Source of the DNA: CAHJXF01 sp039936235
GTDB lineage: Bacteria > Pseudomonadota > Gammaproteobacteria > Burkholderiales > Burkholderiaceae_D
Direction of reading: 5' to 3'
Assembly: GCA_039936235.1 (NCBI GenBank)
Contig: JBDTIS010000141.1
Location: forward strand, 1-64,000
Length of the DNA stretch: 64,000 bases
Positions 9,137-18,800 of the stretch are shown piece by piece. Within the stretch, counting starts at the first letter, position 1. Every line of letters starts with the position of its first letter. The position numbers and the translations under genes were made by a program. A model generated the notes under the pieces. That model was not told the DNA's origin. It ran no database searches and saw only the letters and a list, made by a program, of their open reading frames with translations.

Positions 9137-9808
9137 TCATTTGTCGACCCGCGCCGGGGCGAGCCTGCCGGCCGCGAGGAGCACCGTCACGCAGACGATC
9201 GATGTGATCACGACCAGGAAATTGGCCTGCTCGTCCTGACCCGCCTGGACTGCTTCGTAGACCGCCATCGAAAGCGTCTGGGTGCGACCGGGGATGCTGC
9301 CGGCCACCATCAGCGTCGCGCCGAACTCGCCGAGCGACCGCGCGAACACGAGCAGCGTGCCGGCGAGGATGCCGGACCACGCCATCGGCACCGTGACGCG
9401 GGCGAAGACGGCCCATTCGCCGAGGCCGAGTACGCGGGCCGCGTTCTCGAGTTGCGGGTCGACCGCTTCGAACGCGCCGCGCGCCGACCGCAGCACCAGC
9501 GGGAACGAAACCAGGGTGGCCGCGATCACGGCACCCTGCCACGTGAAGATCAGGTTGATGCCGAACGACTGCTGCAGCCAGCCGCCGAGCCAGCCGCGCT
9601 TGCCGATCAGCACCAGCAGGTAATAGCCGAGGACGGTCGGCGGCAGGACCAGCGGCAGCGTCAGGACCGCGTCGACGAACTCACGGCCGGCGAACCGCTT
9701 GCGGGCGAGCAACCATCCTACGGCGACGCCGAGGACGAGGTTGATCGCGGTGGCGCACAGGGCCACCTTCAGCGTCAACGCGATCGTGATCCATACGGAG
9801 GCGTCCAT
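9137..9808 (-). CDS. modB: Molybdate ABC transporter permease
   Basis: A 223-residue inner-membrane permease with about five hydrophobic segments and the EAA-loop region around AARVLGLGEWAVFARVTVP. RSLGEFGATLMVAGSIPGRTQT is characteristic of ModB. Length is normal for ModB (about 225). The ATG at 9808 (MDASVWITIALTLK) is chosen because the open frame upstream encodes a basic, Pro-rich stretch with no membrane character and runs through a ModE-type operator at 9874-9897. It lies between modE and modC in one minus-strand unit. Confidence 0.92.
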   Translation of the reverse strand: MDASVWITIALTLKVALCATAINLVLGVAVGWLLARKRFAGREFVDAVLTLPLVLPPTVLGYYLLVLIGKRGWLGGWLQQSFGINLIFTWQGAVIAATLVSFPLVLRSARGAFEAVDPQLENAARVLGLGEWAVFARVTVPMAWSGILAGTLLVFARSLGEFGATLMVAGSIPGRTQTLSMAVYEAVQAGQDEQANFLVVITSIVCVTVLLAAGRLAPARVDK

Positions 9809-9873
9809 CGGTATCGGGGTGGGCGTTGCCGGTGACGGGAGCGGTCTTGAAGGGCGCTGCCGGGAGCGGAAGG

Positions 9874-9897
9874 CGGAATATATCGCAGGATATAACG
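9874..9897. promoter_or_regulatory. ModE-type operator A, upstream of modB
   Basis: Inverted repeat of form CGGAATAT-N8-ATATAACG. It sits between the modE stop and the modB start. It has the same geometry as the two sites near modA (CGNNATAT-N8-ATATNNCG), and this agrees with the known Escherichia coli ModE operator layout as I recall it. It would allow modBC to be controlled separately from modE. Confidence 0.7.
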
Positions 9898-9944
9898 GTG
9901 CTGCGATGGTCCGGCGTGGAGACGACGCGAACCTGCAAATCACA

Positions 9945-10355
9945 TCACTCGCGCTTCAACATCTTCAGCAACTTCGACACATCCGCTCGACAGGTCTGCG
10001 TCGCCCTGGCTTCGATGCCGCGGTACAGCGCGATCAGCTTCAGTCCGGACGCGGTCACCTCGCTGCCACCGCCGTGCTGGCCACCCTTCGCCGAATCGAC
10101 CGCAGGCTGCGCGAGTGACCGGTTCAACGCGTCGAGCAGCATCCAGGCGCGCCGGTACGACATGTCGAGACTCCTGGCTGCCGCGGTGATCGATCCGGTC
10201 TCGGCAATCGCCTCGATCAGCGCGATCTTGCCGGGACCGATGGCGATCGCGTCTCCGGCGGTCACCCTTAACCGGAACTTCATCTGCGGCGTCGGCGCAG
10301 TGGTCGCCGGACGGGATAGGCGCTTGGACTTGGTATTCGCGGAGGCTGGGGGCAT
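9945..10355 (-). CDS. modE: ModE-type winged-helix regulator lacking the molybdate-binding domain
   Basis: About 136 residues. The core reads as the ModE N-terminal LysR-like winged helix: IALIEAIAETGSITAAARSL then DMSYRRAWMLLDALN, with EVTASGLKLIALYRGIE in the wing and dimer region. Full-length ModE (about 260 residues) has two C-terminal TOBE domains that bind molybdate; these are missing, so how the ligand is sensed is open. The start at 10355 (MPPASANTK) follows a plausible spacing; an internal Met (MKFRLRV) is also possible. It is divergent from modA and upstream of modBC, and three candidate operators flank it. Confidence 0.85.
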   Translation of the reverse strand: MPPASANTKSKRLSRPATTAPTPQMKFRLRVTAGDAIAIGPGKIALIEAIAETGSITAAARSLDMSYRRAWMLLDALNRSLAQPAVDSAKGGQHGGGSEVTASGLKLIALYRGIEARATQTCRADVSKLLKMLKRE

Positions 10356-10487
10356 GTCAGGACGGGATGCGAAAAGGAGCAGGACGAGCGGCGGTCGACT
10401 TATCCCGATTAGAGCACCGCCGGTCCCACGCGGCCATCGCGCCCACGCACCACATCGCGGTAGTTCCTCATGGAACGTCTGCACTAG

Positions 10488-10511
10488 CGTGATATTCATT
10501 CGAATATCACG
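10488..10511. promoter_or_regulatory. ModE-type operator B in the modE-modA intergenic region
   Basis: Core CGTGATAT-N8-ATATCACG, lying inside a perfect inverted repeat with 12-base arms (10486-10497 and 10502-10513) and a four-base centre ATTC. It lies between the divergent modE and modA genes, 39 bases centre to centre from operator C. Confidence 0.7.
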
Positions 10512-10527
10512 CTTGCTGCAAGGCAAT

Positions 10528-10551
10528 CGTTATATTTCGAGATATATTACG
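10528..10551. promoter_or_regulatory. ModE-type operator C, just upstream of modA
   Basis: CGTTATAT-N8-ATATTACG, ending about 30 bases before the modA start. The left half equals the classical Escherichia coli ModE half-site as I recall it. Its position suits repression of modA when molybdate is plentiful. Confidence 0.75.
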
Positions 10552-10582
10552 CTTCCACCTTTCTGCGAGCCGACCCGCATCC

Positions 10583-11347
10583 ATGTCCTGTCTCCTCCGC
10601 GCGTCCGCGCTCGCAGTCCTGCTGTGTATGTCGTCGCTGATCTCCAACCCGGCGTCTGCCGCGGACCTGACCGTTTCGGCGGCTGCGAGCCTCACCAACG
10701 CCTTCCGGGAACTGGGCACGTCGTTCGAAGCGCAGAACCCGGGTACGACGGTCCGGTTGAACTTCGCCGCGTCGGGCGCGTTGCTGCAGCAGATCGTCAA
10801 GGGCGCGCCGGTCGATGTGTTCGCCAGCGCCGACCAGGAGACGATGGACGACGCTCAGAAGCAAGGTCTGGTCGAGCCCGGCACGCGCGTCGACTTCGTT
10901 CGCAACGCACTCGTCGTCATCGTCCCGACCGACAGCAAGCTCACGGCGACCGGCCTCGCGGACCTGCGCTCGGATCGCTTCGCGAAAATCGCCATCGGCC
11001 AGCCGGCCAGCGTTCCGGTCGGGCGCTACTCGAAGTCGGTCCTCGAGCAGGCCGGTCTGTGGACCATCGTGGAGCCGAAGTCGATCGGCGCCCAGTCGGT
11101 GCGTCAGGCGCTGGATTACGTCGCGCGCGGCGAGGTCGATGCCGGCTTCGTCTACGCGACCGACGCGGCCATCATGACCGACAAGGTCCGCGTCCTGTTC
11201 ATCGCCTCGACACCGATTCCGATCCTTTACCCGATCGCCGTGATGAAGGGGTCCGCCAACGATGCGATCGCGAGGAAGTTCGCGCAGTACATCGCATCGC
11301 CGCCGTCGCAGGCCGTCCTCGCGCGCTACGGTTTCGGAACGCCGTGA
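10583..11347 (+). CDS. modA: Molybdate ABC transporter periplasmic binding protein
   Basis: A 254-residue exported protein. The signal peptide (MSCLLRASALAVLLCMSSLI, cleavage after PASA) is followed by LTVSAAASLTNAFRELG and FNFAASGALLQQI-like sequence (here LNFAASGALLQQI), the Ser-containing loops that bind oxyanions in ModA. VDVFASADQETMD and the late domain-crossing strand are also typical. It delivers molybdate to ModBC. It stands divergent from modE with two ModE-type operators upstream, and a strong hairpin follows the stop. Confidence 0.93.
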   Translation: MSCLLRASALAVLLCMSSLISNPASAADLTVSAAASLTNAFRELGTSFEAQNPGTTVRLNFAASGALLQQIVKGAPVDVFASADQETMDDAQKQGLVEPGTRVDFVRNALVVIVPTDSKLTATGLADLRSDRFAKIAIGQPASVPVGRYSKSVLEQAGLWTIVEPKSIGAQSVRQALDYVARGEVDAGFVYATDAAIMTDKVRVLFIASTPIPILYPIAVMKGSANDAIARKFAQYIASPPSQAVLARYGFGTP

Positions 11348-11352
11348 TCGCA

Positions 11353-11377
11353 GGGAAGCACTTGTCCAGTGCTTCCC
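11353..11377 (+). terminator. Hairpin after modA
   Basis: A perfect ten-base stem (GGGAAGCACT paired with AGTGCTTCCC) with loop TGTCC begins five bases after the modA stop. No T-run follows, so it may act as a transcript 3' stabiliser or a weak terminator rather than a full intrinsic terminator. Confidence 0.55.
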
Positions 11378-11621
11378 GAGCTCGACGTCGACGCTCCGCG
11401 TGTCCGCGCCGCGCAGCACCGTGAATGCGGTCCAGCCGGCATCCGCGTTAGTTGCGTGGAAATCACACTTTGCTTTCGCATCGTCGTGCGCTCGTGAATA
11501 CTTCGGACTGACGTCGAACGGCCGGAATGGTCGTATCGACCGCAAAGGTCGCCAGGGCCGCGAGTCGTGGCGCGACAGGATGGCACCGCAGTCCGTCCGC
11601 TCAGAAAATACAGGGAACCCA

Positions 11622-12725
11622 ATGAAGAAGCTTCTCCCCATCGCCGCAGGCCTTCTGCTCGCCGGCGCGGCCCAGGCCCAGACCGCGGTCACGCTGTACG
11701 GCATCGCCGACGGCGACTTCCGGCTGGATCACACGGCCATCGGTACGCTCAAGTCGGTCGGCAGCGGCGGCGAATCGGCGAGTCGCTGGGGCCTGCGCGG
11801 TACCGAGGATCTCGGCAACGGCATCAAGGCGGTCTTCAACTTCGAGCAGGACTTCGACCTGAGCGACAACGGAGTGCCGCAGGGCAACATCGGCGGCGTC
11901 ACGCCGACGTCTCCGACCTCATCGACCGGCAGCCGCCTGTTCGGTCGTCGCGCGATCGTCGGCATCAACATCCCTTCGGCCGGCGAGCTGCGGATCGGTC
12001 GTGAGTACACGCCGCTGTACCAGGCATGGTCGACCGCCGATCCGTTCGCGGCGGGTACCGTGTCGCGTGCTACGAATTACGCGGTCGGCAACGTGGTGCG
12101 CAACGACAACTCGATCACCTACGAGAGCCCGAGCTTCTCTGGGCTGGCGTTCAAGGCGCAGTTCCGCGCGGGCGAGGCGACGACCAACACGGTCGCCAGC
12201 GGCGCCACGAAGAACGGCGGCAACTCCACCAGTGCGTCGCTGACCTATGCGCAGGGGCCGCTGTACGCGGGCGTCGGTTACATCGGCACGAAGAACGCGA
12301 TCGACAACAACACCACGCGCAGCGAGGCCGCCGCGCTGATGTACGACTTCAAGTTCTTCAAGCTGCACGGGCTGTACTTCCATACGAAGAACGCGACGAC
12401 GACGAAGCAGCAGTCCTACGCGTTCGGCGTGACGGTGCCCATCCAGGCGTTCAAGATTATCGGCACCGTGGCACGGGTCGACAACAAGTACGACGGCAAC
12501 AACAGCACGCTGCACCTGAATGACGCGAACTTCTTCGGCCTCGGCGGCAACTACGCGCTGTCGAAGCGCACCGACCTGTACCTGGTCTACTCGAAGATCG
12601 TGAATCAGGGCGCTGCGCAGTATCTGATCGCCGACAACAGCAACGCCGGCCTGTTCACGACGACCAACGTGCCGGCCGGCTTCAACCCGTGGTCGACCCA
12701 GTTCGGCGTGCGCCACCTGTTCTGA
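11622..12725 (+). CDS. Outer-membrane porin of the Burkholderiales general type
   Basis: A 367-residue protein with signal peptide MKKLLPIAAGLLLAGAAQAQ. The mature start TAVTLYGIADGDF and the segment SRWGLRGTEDLGNGIKAVFNFEQ are hallmarks of gram-negative porin 4 (OmpC/Omp32-like) trimers. The chain ends in QFGVRHLF, with a terminal Phe as used by the BAM machinery. It forms a general or anion-selective pore. GGGA lies eight bases upstream of the ATG. An intrinsic terminator follows, so it is probably a single-gene transcript. Pore specificity cannot be read from the sequence. Confidence 0.93.
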   Translation: MKKLLPIAAGLLLAGAAQAQTAVTLYGIADGDFRLDHTAIGTLKSVGSGGESASRWGLRGTEDLGNGIKAVFNFEQDFDLSDNGVPQGNIGGVTPTSPTSSTGSRLFGRRAIVGINIPSAGELRIGREYTPLYQAWSTADPFAAGTVSRATNYAVGNVVRNDNSITYESPSFSGLAFKAQFRAGEATTNTVASGATKNGGNSTSASLTYAQGPLYAGVGYIGTKNAIDNNTTRSEAAALMYDFKFFKLHGLYFHTKNATTTKQQSYAFGVTVPIQAFKIIGTVARVDNKYDGNNSTLHLNDANFFGLGGNYALSKRTDLYLVYSKIVNQGAAQYLIADNSNAGLFTTTNVPAGFNPWSTQFGVRHLF

Positions 12726-12748
12726 GCGTCGGCAGACGGTCAACGGAG

Positions 12749-12775
12749 GAGCGGTCGCGAAACCGCTCTTTTTTT
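12749..12775 (+). terminator. Intrinsic terminator after porin
   Basis: Stem GAGCGGT / ACCGCTC with a short loop, followed by seven T. It begins 23 bases after the porin stop and also separates it from the convergent MFS gene. Confidence 0.85.
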
Positions 12776-12811
12776 CGATCACCAGCAACCTGCGGCGGCG
12801 GGACCGCACTA

Positions 12812-13996
12812 TCAGCGCATCCCCGCTGCAACGAAACGCACGAGCGCGATGACCGGCAGCACGCTGCCGACGACGACCACGCCGGTCCAGCTGAAACGGG
12901 CGTACAGCGGACTCGCGATCAGCGACCCGACCGCGCCGCCGATGAAGACGCTCGTCACGTACAGCGCATTCAGGCGGCCGCGGCTGGCTGCGTCGAGCGC
13001 ATAGATCTCGCGCTGGCCGAGGACCATGTTCATCTGGACGCAGAAGTCGAGCAGCACGCCGGTGAGAATCATCCCCGCCACCCCGAGCGACGGCGCCATG
13101 GCGACCGGCCAGAAGCCGACGGCAGCCAGCGTCATCGCGACCGATGAGCCCGCCCGCGTGTGGCCCGCGTCGGCGAGTCGGCCGGCGATCGGTGCCGCGA
13201 TCGCACCGAGTGCGCCGATCAGCGCGAAGACCGCGATCTGACTCTGGCTGTAGTCGAAGTGACGGGACAGTTCGAGCGGCGCCGTGGTCCAGAACAGGCT
13301 GAACGACGCGAACATGCAGCCCTGATAGAAGGAGCGCCGACGCAGCGCCGGCAACCGCGCGACCAGCGTGAACAGCGAACCGAGCAGCGCCGTGTAGCTG
13401 GCCTCGTGGTCGGGCTGGCGGCGCGGCATCAGCACCGCTAAGAGCAGCGCGATGCCGATCATCAGCACGGTCGCGGTCCCGAACACGGCGTGCCATCCGA
13501 AGTGGTCGGCGACGAAACTCGAGAACGGCCGCGACAGCAGGATGCCCAGCATCAGGCCGCCCATCACGTTACCGACGACGCGGCCGCGCGCGTCGTCCGG
13601 CGCGAAATGCGCGGCCAGCGGTACGAGAATCTGGACAGACACGGATCCGAAGCCGATCAGTAGCGAGACGAACAGGAAGATGCCCGGATCACTGACGACC
13701 GTCGCGATCGCGAGGCTGACGACCGACAGCATCGTCGTCGCGATCAGCAGCCGCCGGTTCTCGACCAGATCGGCCAGCGGCACGATGAAGAAGAGCCCGA
13801 TCGCGTAGCCGATCTGCGTCAGCGAGACGGTCAGGCTGGCGGCCGTCGGCGACAGGCCGATGTCCGGTCCGATCAGTTCGATGATCGGCTGTGCGTAGTA
13901 CAGATTGGCCACGATCGCGCCACAACAGAACGCGAACAACGTGACCATCGCCGGCGTCATGCGCAACGCGCGCGGCGGTGGAACCTGGGCCTGCAT
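12812..13996 (-). CDS. MFS transporter, Bcr/YnfM-like 12-TM exporter
   Basis: A 394-residue polytopic protein with twelve hydrophobic segments. It carries the loop 2-3 motif GLFFIVPLADLVENRR, a variant of the MFS GxxaDrxGrr signature, and a long FCCGAIVANLYYAQPIIELIG first segment typical of the YnfM/sugar-efflux-like group. The role is probably efflux of a small organic molecule from the cytoplasm. It is convergent with the porin. The chosen start gives a short basic N-tail (MQAQVPPPRALRM). The substrate is unknown. Confidence 0.88.
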   Translation of the reverse strand: MQAQVPPPRALRMTPAMVTLFAFCCGAIVANLYYAQPIIELIGPDIGLSPTAASLTVSLTQIGYAIGLFFIVPLADLVENRRLLIATTMLSVVSLAIATVVSDPGIFLFVSLLIGFGSVSVQILVPLAAHFAPDDARGRVVGNVMGGLMLGILLSRPFSSFVADHFGWHAVFGTATVLMIGIALLLAVLMPRRQPDHEASYTALLGSLFTLVARLPALRRRSFYQGCMFASFSLFWTTAPLELSRHFDYSQSQIAVFALIGALGAIAAPIAGRLADAGHTRAGSSVAMTLAAVGFWPVAMAPSLGVAGMILTGVLLDFCVQMNMVLGQREIYALDAASRGRLNALYVTSVFIGGAVGSLIASPLYARFSWTGVVVVGSVLPVIALVRFVAAGMR

Positions 13997-14092
13997 CGGC
14001 GGAGAAGCGTGGTTGATTGGCCGCCGATGATCGCATGCAGCCCAGTGCTCGGACCCCGATGAGCGTCGTCGGCGATCGTCTCCTTTCGCGGA

Positions 14093-14725
14093 TCAGACCG
14101 CCGAAAAAGGCGTCCTGCGCCTCGTGCGCAGCCTCGTTGCGAGGATCGCGAGGCCGAGACCGAACAATGGCAGCACACCGGGCTCAGGCACGGCGGTGAC
14201 TCGGACGTTGTCTATATAGCCGCCGCGACTGTCGCTGATGCCGAACGCGGTGAACGACACGCGCGACAGCGACGAGGTCGCCACGGCGGTCATGTCGTAG
14301 CCGGACCAGACGGTGTCGGCGAGATCGATGCCGCTCAGAGCCATCATCGCGTACGGCGAGTCGTCCCACAGGAACGCGAGGCCGTTCGAGGCCGCACTCA
14401 CCCCTGGCCGCGGCGAATACTGGAACTGGATCCTGTAGGTGGCGCCGATCGCCGTCGCGAAGTCCTGATACATGCTGCTGTTGCCATCGGTGTCGAGTTC
14501 GACGTACTGGTTGCCTTCGTACGGCGTACCGGCGACGTGGTTCTGGACTTCGATGGTGGGCGCGCCGATCCAGCCCGGGATGGCCGTCAGCGTCGCGAAG
14601 CTTCCGTCGGCGATGGCGGGCTGCTCGAAGCCGCCGTCGATCAGCAGGTTCGCGTGCGCCGGAATGGCCGCGGCCGCGGCTAGAGCCAGGGTCAGAGCGA
14701 CGAAGGCCGTCTTGTAGATACGCAT
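14093..14725 (-). CDS. PEP-CTERM sorted exported protein
   Basis: About 210 residues. A signal peptide (MRIYKTAFVALTLALAAAAA, cleavage near AHA) leads into NLLIDGGFEQP, a carbohydrate-binding-like beta domain seen in many PEP-CTERM proteins. The C-terminus has VPEPG, a hydrophobic stretch (VLPLFGLGLAILA) and an Arg-rich tail (RLRTRRR), the sorting signal recognised by EpsH-type exosortases. No exosortase is in the window. The start at 14725 is chosen for the signal peptide; the frame is open further upstream. The protein probably sits at the cell surface or in exopolysaccharide, with unknown function. Confidence 0.88.
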   Translation of the reverse strand: MRIYKTAFVALTLALAAAAAIPAHANLLIDGGFEQPAIADGSFATLTAIPGWIGAPTIEVQNHVAGTPYEGNQYVELDTDGNSSMYQDFATAIGATYRIQFQYSPRPGVSAASNGLAFLWDDSPYAMMALSGIDLADTVWSGYDMTAVATSSLSRVSFTAFGISDSRGGYIDNVRVTAVPEPGVLPLFGLGLAILATRLRTRRRTPFSAV

Positions 14726-14948
14726 GCGTGCCACCAGGGTTGGTCGTTGATGGTCCACGACTCCCGCATATTCCGTGCCGGGCAAGTTCGCGGCGTGCGT
14801 TTACCCATGACGCGAGCCGTGCAACGACTCACGATCGCGGGACGGCTGTTGTGACGGGAATCGGTCGACAGGACCGCACCGCGTCATCGACAGGTCGCTT
14901 TCGGCCGCGCCGCTATCATGAGCATACCCAGGTCATTCCCTCGATCCC

Positions 14949-15755
14949 ATGCCCAATCCCCTGAAACGCTATCGCATCGTCGACGACCGTAAACTGGATC
15001 TCGCGACGTTCGATCCCACCGTTCCGGCGATCGATGCGAAGGACGTCGGCGACGCGATGAAGGGCTTGCAGGTCGACATCGCGGCGCTGCAGAATAAGTT
15101 GTTCGCCGAGCGGACCCGCAGCCTGCTGCTGATCCTGCAGGGGATGGACACGTCCGGCAAGGACGGCGCGACGATCGCGACCTTCGACAAGACCCACCCG
15201 CAGGGCGTGCTGGTGGCGCCGTTCAAGGCGCCGTCGAGCGACGAGGCGGCCCACGACTTCCTGTGGCGCGTCCACGCGCACACACCGGCCAGGGGAATGA
15301 TCGCGGTATTCAACCGCAGTCATTACGAGGCCGTGATCGCCGAGCGCGTGCTCGGCCTGGCCGATCGGCAGGAATGTCGCCGTCGCTACCGGCAGATCGC
15401 CGACTTCGAACGGATGCTGGCCGAGCACGGGACGCTGGTCGTCAAGTGCTTCCTGCACATCTCGATCGGCGAACAGCAGATGCGGTTGCAGTCGCGGATC
15501 GACGATTCGACGAAGCACTGGAAATTCAATCCCGCCGATCTCGTCGAGCGGGCGCGCTGGAGCGCCAACATGGACGCCTACACGGATGCGATCCGGCGGA
15601 CGTCGACGCGCATCGCTCCGTGGTGGATCGTGCCGTCCGACGCGAAGCCGCATCGCAACCTGATGGTAGCCACGCTGGTCCGCGATGCGCTGATGAGGCT
15701 GAACCCGCAATATCCGACGTTGGACCCGCAGTACGCGTCGCTGCAGGTCACCTGA
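14949..15755 (+). CDS. ppk2: Polyphosphate kinase 2 family protein
   Basis: A 268-residue protein with Walker A GMDTSGKDG near residue 65, the lid-type segment APFKAPSSDEAAHDFLW and Walker B region VFNRSHYEAV. These mark the PPK2 family, which moves phosphate between polyphosphate and nucleotides. The HPQG and FKAPS features resemble class III members that accept AMP and ADP. HISIGEQQMRLQSRIDD and WKFNPADLVER complete the core. Length is typical for single-domain PPK2. It is 143 bases upstream of the large receptor-like protein on the same strand; a functional link is not shown. Confidence 0.92.
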   Translation: MPNPLKRYRIVDDRKLDLATFDPTVPAIDAKDVGDAMKGLQVDIAALQNKLFAERTRSLLLILQGMDTSGKDGATIATFDKTHPQGVLVAPFKAPSSDEAAHDFLWRVHAHTPARGMIAVFNRSHYEAVIAERVLGLADRQECRRRYRQIADFERMLAEHGTLVVKCFLHISIGEQQMRLQSRIDDSTKHWKFNPADLVERARWSANMDAYTDAIRRTSTRIAPWWIVPSDAKPHRNLMVATLVRDALMRLNPQYPTLDPQYASLQVT

Positions 15756-15898
15756 CGTTCCGTGCCAAGGCGCGGTCCGGCGCAAGACACAGGAGGGTGT
15801 GCGCGAAGCGGTGCTATGACCACACTGACGGTCGGCCGTGCTGTATCCAGGGCCTGCATGGTCGGGAGACCATCGCAGACACATGACGTCGAGGGCAC

Positions 15899-18800
15899 GT
15901 GGACAAGGACTCGAAAGGCTCCAGCGGATCGATCCCGACGACCGGAATGATATGGGTCGCGCTGTTCGCGGCCGGTGCCTTCTTCGCGCACGAGGTGCCG
16001 TGGCAGGGATCGCGTCCGAACGATGGCGAGCCGAAGCCGTATCCGTACGTCGCACGCCAGGACGTCGACGCGCGCCTGTGGCAGGACCCGCTCGGCGCGA
16101 TCACGCGTGGACGCGACGATGTCCGCAAACAGTATCCGGGCATTTCGGGACCCGCGCCGTCGGACGGGTCTGTTTCTCCGCGCACGGAGAAGGAGGAACA
16201 TGGTCCCGAGGCGTTGGTGGCCGACATCGGGGATCGAAGCTGCCAGTCCGGCGTCGCGCCGCTGATCGTCCCGATCATGATCCCCGGCGGCTCCTATCCG
16301 GGGCTCGTCGAGTCAAGGCGTCGGGACCGATACGCAGCGCTCGCGGCGTTCAACGAACTGGGGTACGCACCCGACGATCCCGAGCATCTCGGTTACCTGA
16401 TGCCGGGCCCACGTACGGCGACCGGCGGAATGACGATGCCCGAGTTCATCGCGTACGAATGGCTGAGCCCGGCGCGCTCCGGCGTCGAGGAGGCCGGCAG
16501 CCCACAGGCTCTCGTGCTGTGGCTCGACGAGGATGTCTTCGGAAAGGAACCGCTCGCCCACTTCGATGCATTGACGAAGATGCTCGGCACCGCGGCGTGC
16601 GCCGCCGGTCCCGGTCGCGCGGCGCACGCCGTCACTCCTCGCTTCGTGGTCATCGGACCTTCGTACACGTCGACGTTGCAGGAGATGCTGAAGGCCGCGG
16701 TCCTGGAACGGCGGAGCGGAGCGACGCCGCCGAAGCGGCCGCGCTTCTACGCTTACGGTGCGACGTCCGACAACGCGAGCATTCTCCAGAGCCAGGGTTT
16801 CGACACGGCGAAGACGACGCTGCCCATTCTTTTCGGGAGCGACGGCCTGGAAGTCTTTCGCACCATCGGTCAGGACCGCGACCTGACCGTGAGTCTGCAC
16901 GGCGAACTGATCAAACGCGGCGTCGATCCGGCGCGCCACGCGAACTGCTACAACGAGCCCGCGAAGGAAGCCGGCGTCCAGCACGTCATCCTGATCGCCG
17001 AATGGGACACGTTCTACGGTCGCGCGCTGCCGGACTTGATGATGGAGCAGTTCAGGGATGGAGGCTGTTCTGCCAAGGCCGTGCGTCGCTACGTGCATCG
17101 TTACAGTTACATGCGCGGCCTCGACGGACAACTACCGACGGTCGGCAAGAGCGCTGCTCCGGCAACGACGTCGTCGACCGCGGCTGCAGCGCCGGGCGAC
17201 GCCGGACGGCCCACCGACAAGAGCAACCGCGAACGGCAGATCGAGCGGCCGGAAGGGCAAAGCCAGCTCGATTATCTGCGCCGCCTTTCGGTGGACCTGG
17301 CCACGCTCGACCAAACGCTGCAGCGCGAAGGCCATGGCTCGATCGTGACGATCGGCGTTCTCGGCACCGACGTGTTCGACAAGATGCTCATCCTGCAGGC
17401 GCTGCGACCCCAGTTCCAGAACGCGATCTTCTTCACGACCGATCTCGATGCGGAGATGCTGCATCCGAAGGAACGTGACTGGGCGAAGAACCTCGTCGTC
17501 GCGTCGTCGTTCGGCCTGCAACTGCATCCGTCCGTGCAGCGCGACACCCTGCCGTTTCGCGACAGCTATCAGACGTCGGTCTACCTGTCGACGCAGATCG
17601 CGCTCTACAACGCACTCGATCTATGCAACGCGACGCTGGACGGCCGTGGTCCCTGCATCGGCCAGAACACGCTCGACCAGTGGCTCGCGCATCCGCGCGT
17701 ATTCGAAGTGGGACGTGACCTCGCATTCGACTTCGGCGCGACCCGCGAAGTGCTTTGCGACGACGTCGACGACTGGACGACCTGCGACAGCATCCATCCT
17801 CCCGGTACACGTCGCTTCCGGTCCCTGCGCGGCAACGCCTTTCGCAACGGCATCCTGCTCGTGATCGCGGGCCTCGTGATCCTCGGCATCACCACCGGCG
17901 TCGGCCGTCGCGTCAAGGCCTGGAAGCTCGGCGTCCGGCTGCGTCGGGCCATCCTTCGAGTGCGGTTGGGCAAGGGCCTCGGCCGTATCGCGAGCGGTCG
18001 TTGGCTGGCCAACGCAGGGCCCGCCAGCTGGATCATGCGAGCCCGCTTCAGCCAGCCGCTGATCGACCTGCGCTTTGGTCGATGGCTGCAGCACACGCAT
18101 CCTTCATGGTGGGTGAGCGGCCAGCAGAAGCCGTCGTCGCGGCTGCGCAATTGCGTAGCCGACTGGCTCATCCGACTAACGCCGTGGTCGCTGGTGATGT
18201 TCGCCATCGGCGTCGTCACGATCGTTCTGCTGACGTTTTCAGGCCAGTGGTTGTGGGAGCGCTTCGCGGGTTACCTGACACAGGGTGACGACGGCGAGCC
18301 GATCTCGTTCATCGACGGGATCAGCGTCTGGCCGACCGAACTTCTTCGCCTCGTGTCGTTCGTGCTGTCCGTGGCTTTCGGGATCTGGGCCTGGGTCCTG
18401 CTGAACCGCAACCTGATCGAAATCGCGCGCGAGCTGAGGTTCCGGCCCACGCAGAAGCGGATGATGGCCGACGTCCGCTCCGACGTGCGCAACTGGACGT
18501 GGTGCGACCGGATCGTCGGCATCCTTTCGTTCCGACTCGGGGAGTACCAGGGCAAGTCGATGACACGGAAGATCGGACTGACGCCGCGCGCGCAATGGTT
18601 CTGGAAGAAGTACCTCTACAAGGGCATGGGCCTGTCGCGGTCGATCCGGGTCGTGGGCGCCGTGGTGCTGTACGCGATCGTCGCGTCCGCCGTGGTCGCC
18701 TACTTCGGTGTGCCGGGGACTCCCTACCGCGGCGAGGTGTCCAAGGCTTGGAACGCGGCGGTCCTCCTGCTCAGCGTCGGTTCGATGTTGTTCATCATTT

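Noticed and set aside
6208..9207. A 999-residue open frame on the plus strand antisense to the hybrid kinase and modC
   Set aside because: It spans two genes and its spacer, has no domain or membrane pattern, and is rich in Arg, Gln, His and Asp as expected for the complement of GC-rich coding sequence.
11262..11621. Upstream extension of the porin frame
   Set aside because: The extension lacks coding character, overlaps modA and would hide the signal peptide; ATG at 11622 has a ribosome-binding site.
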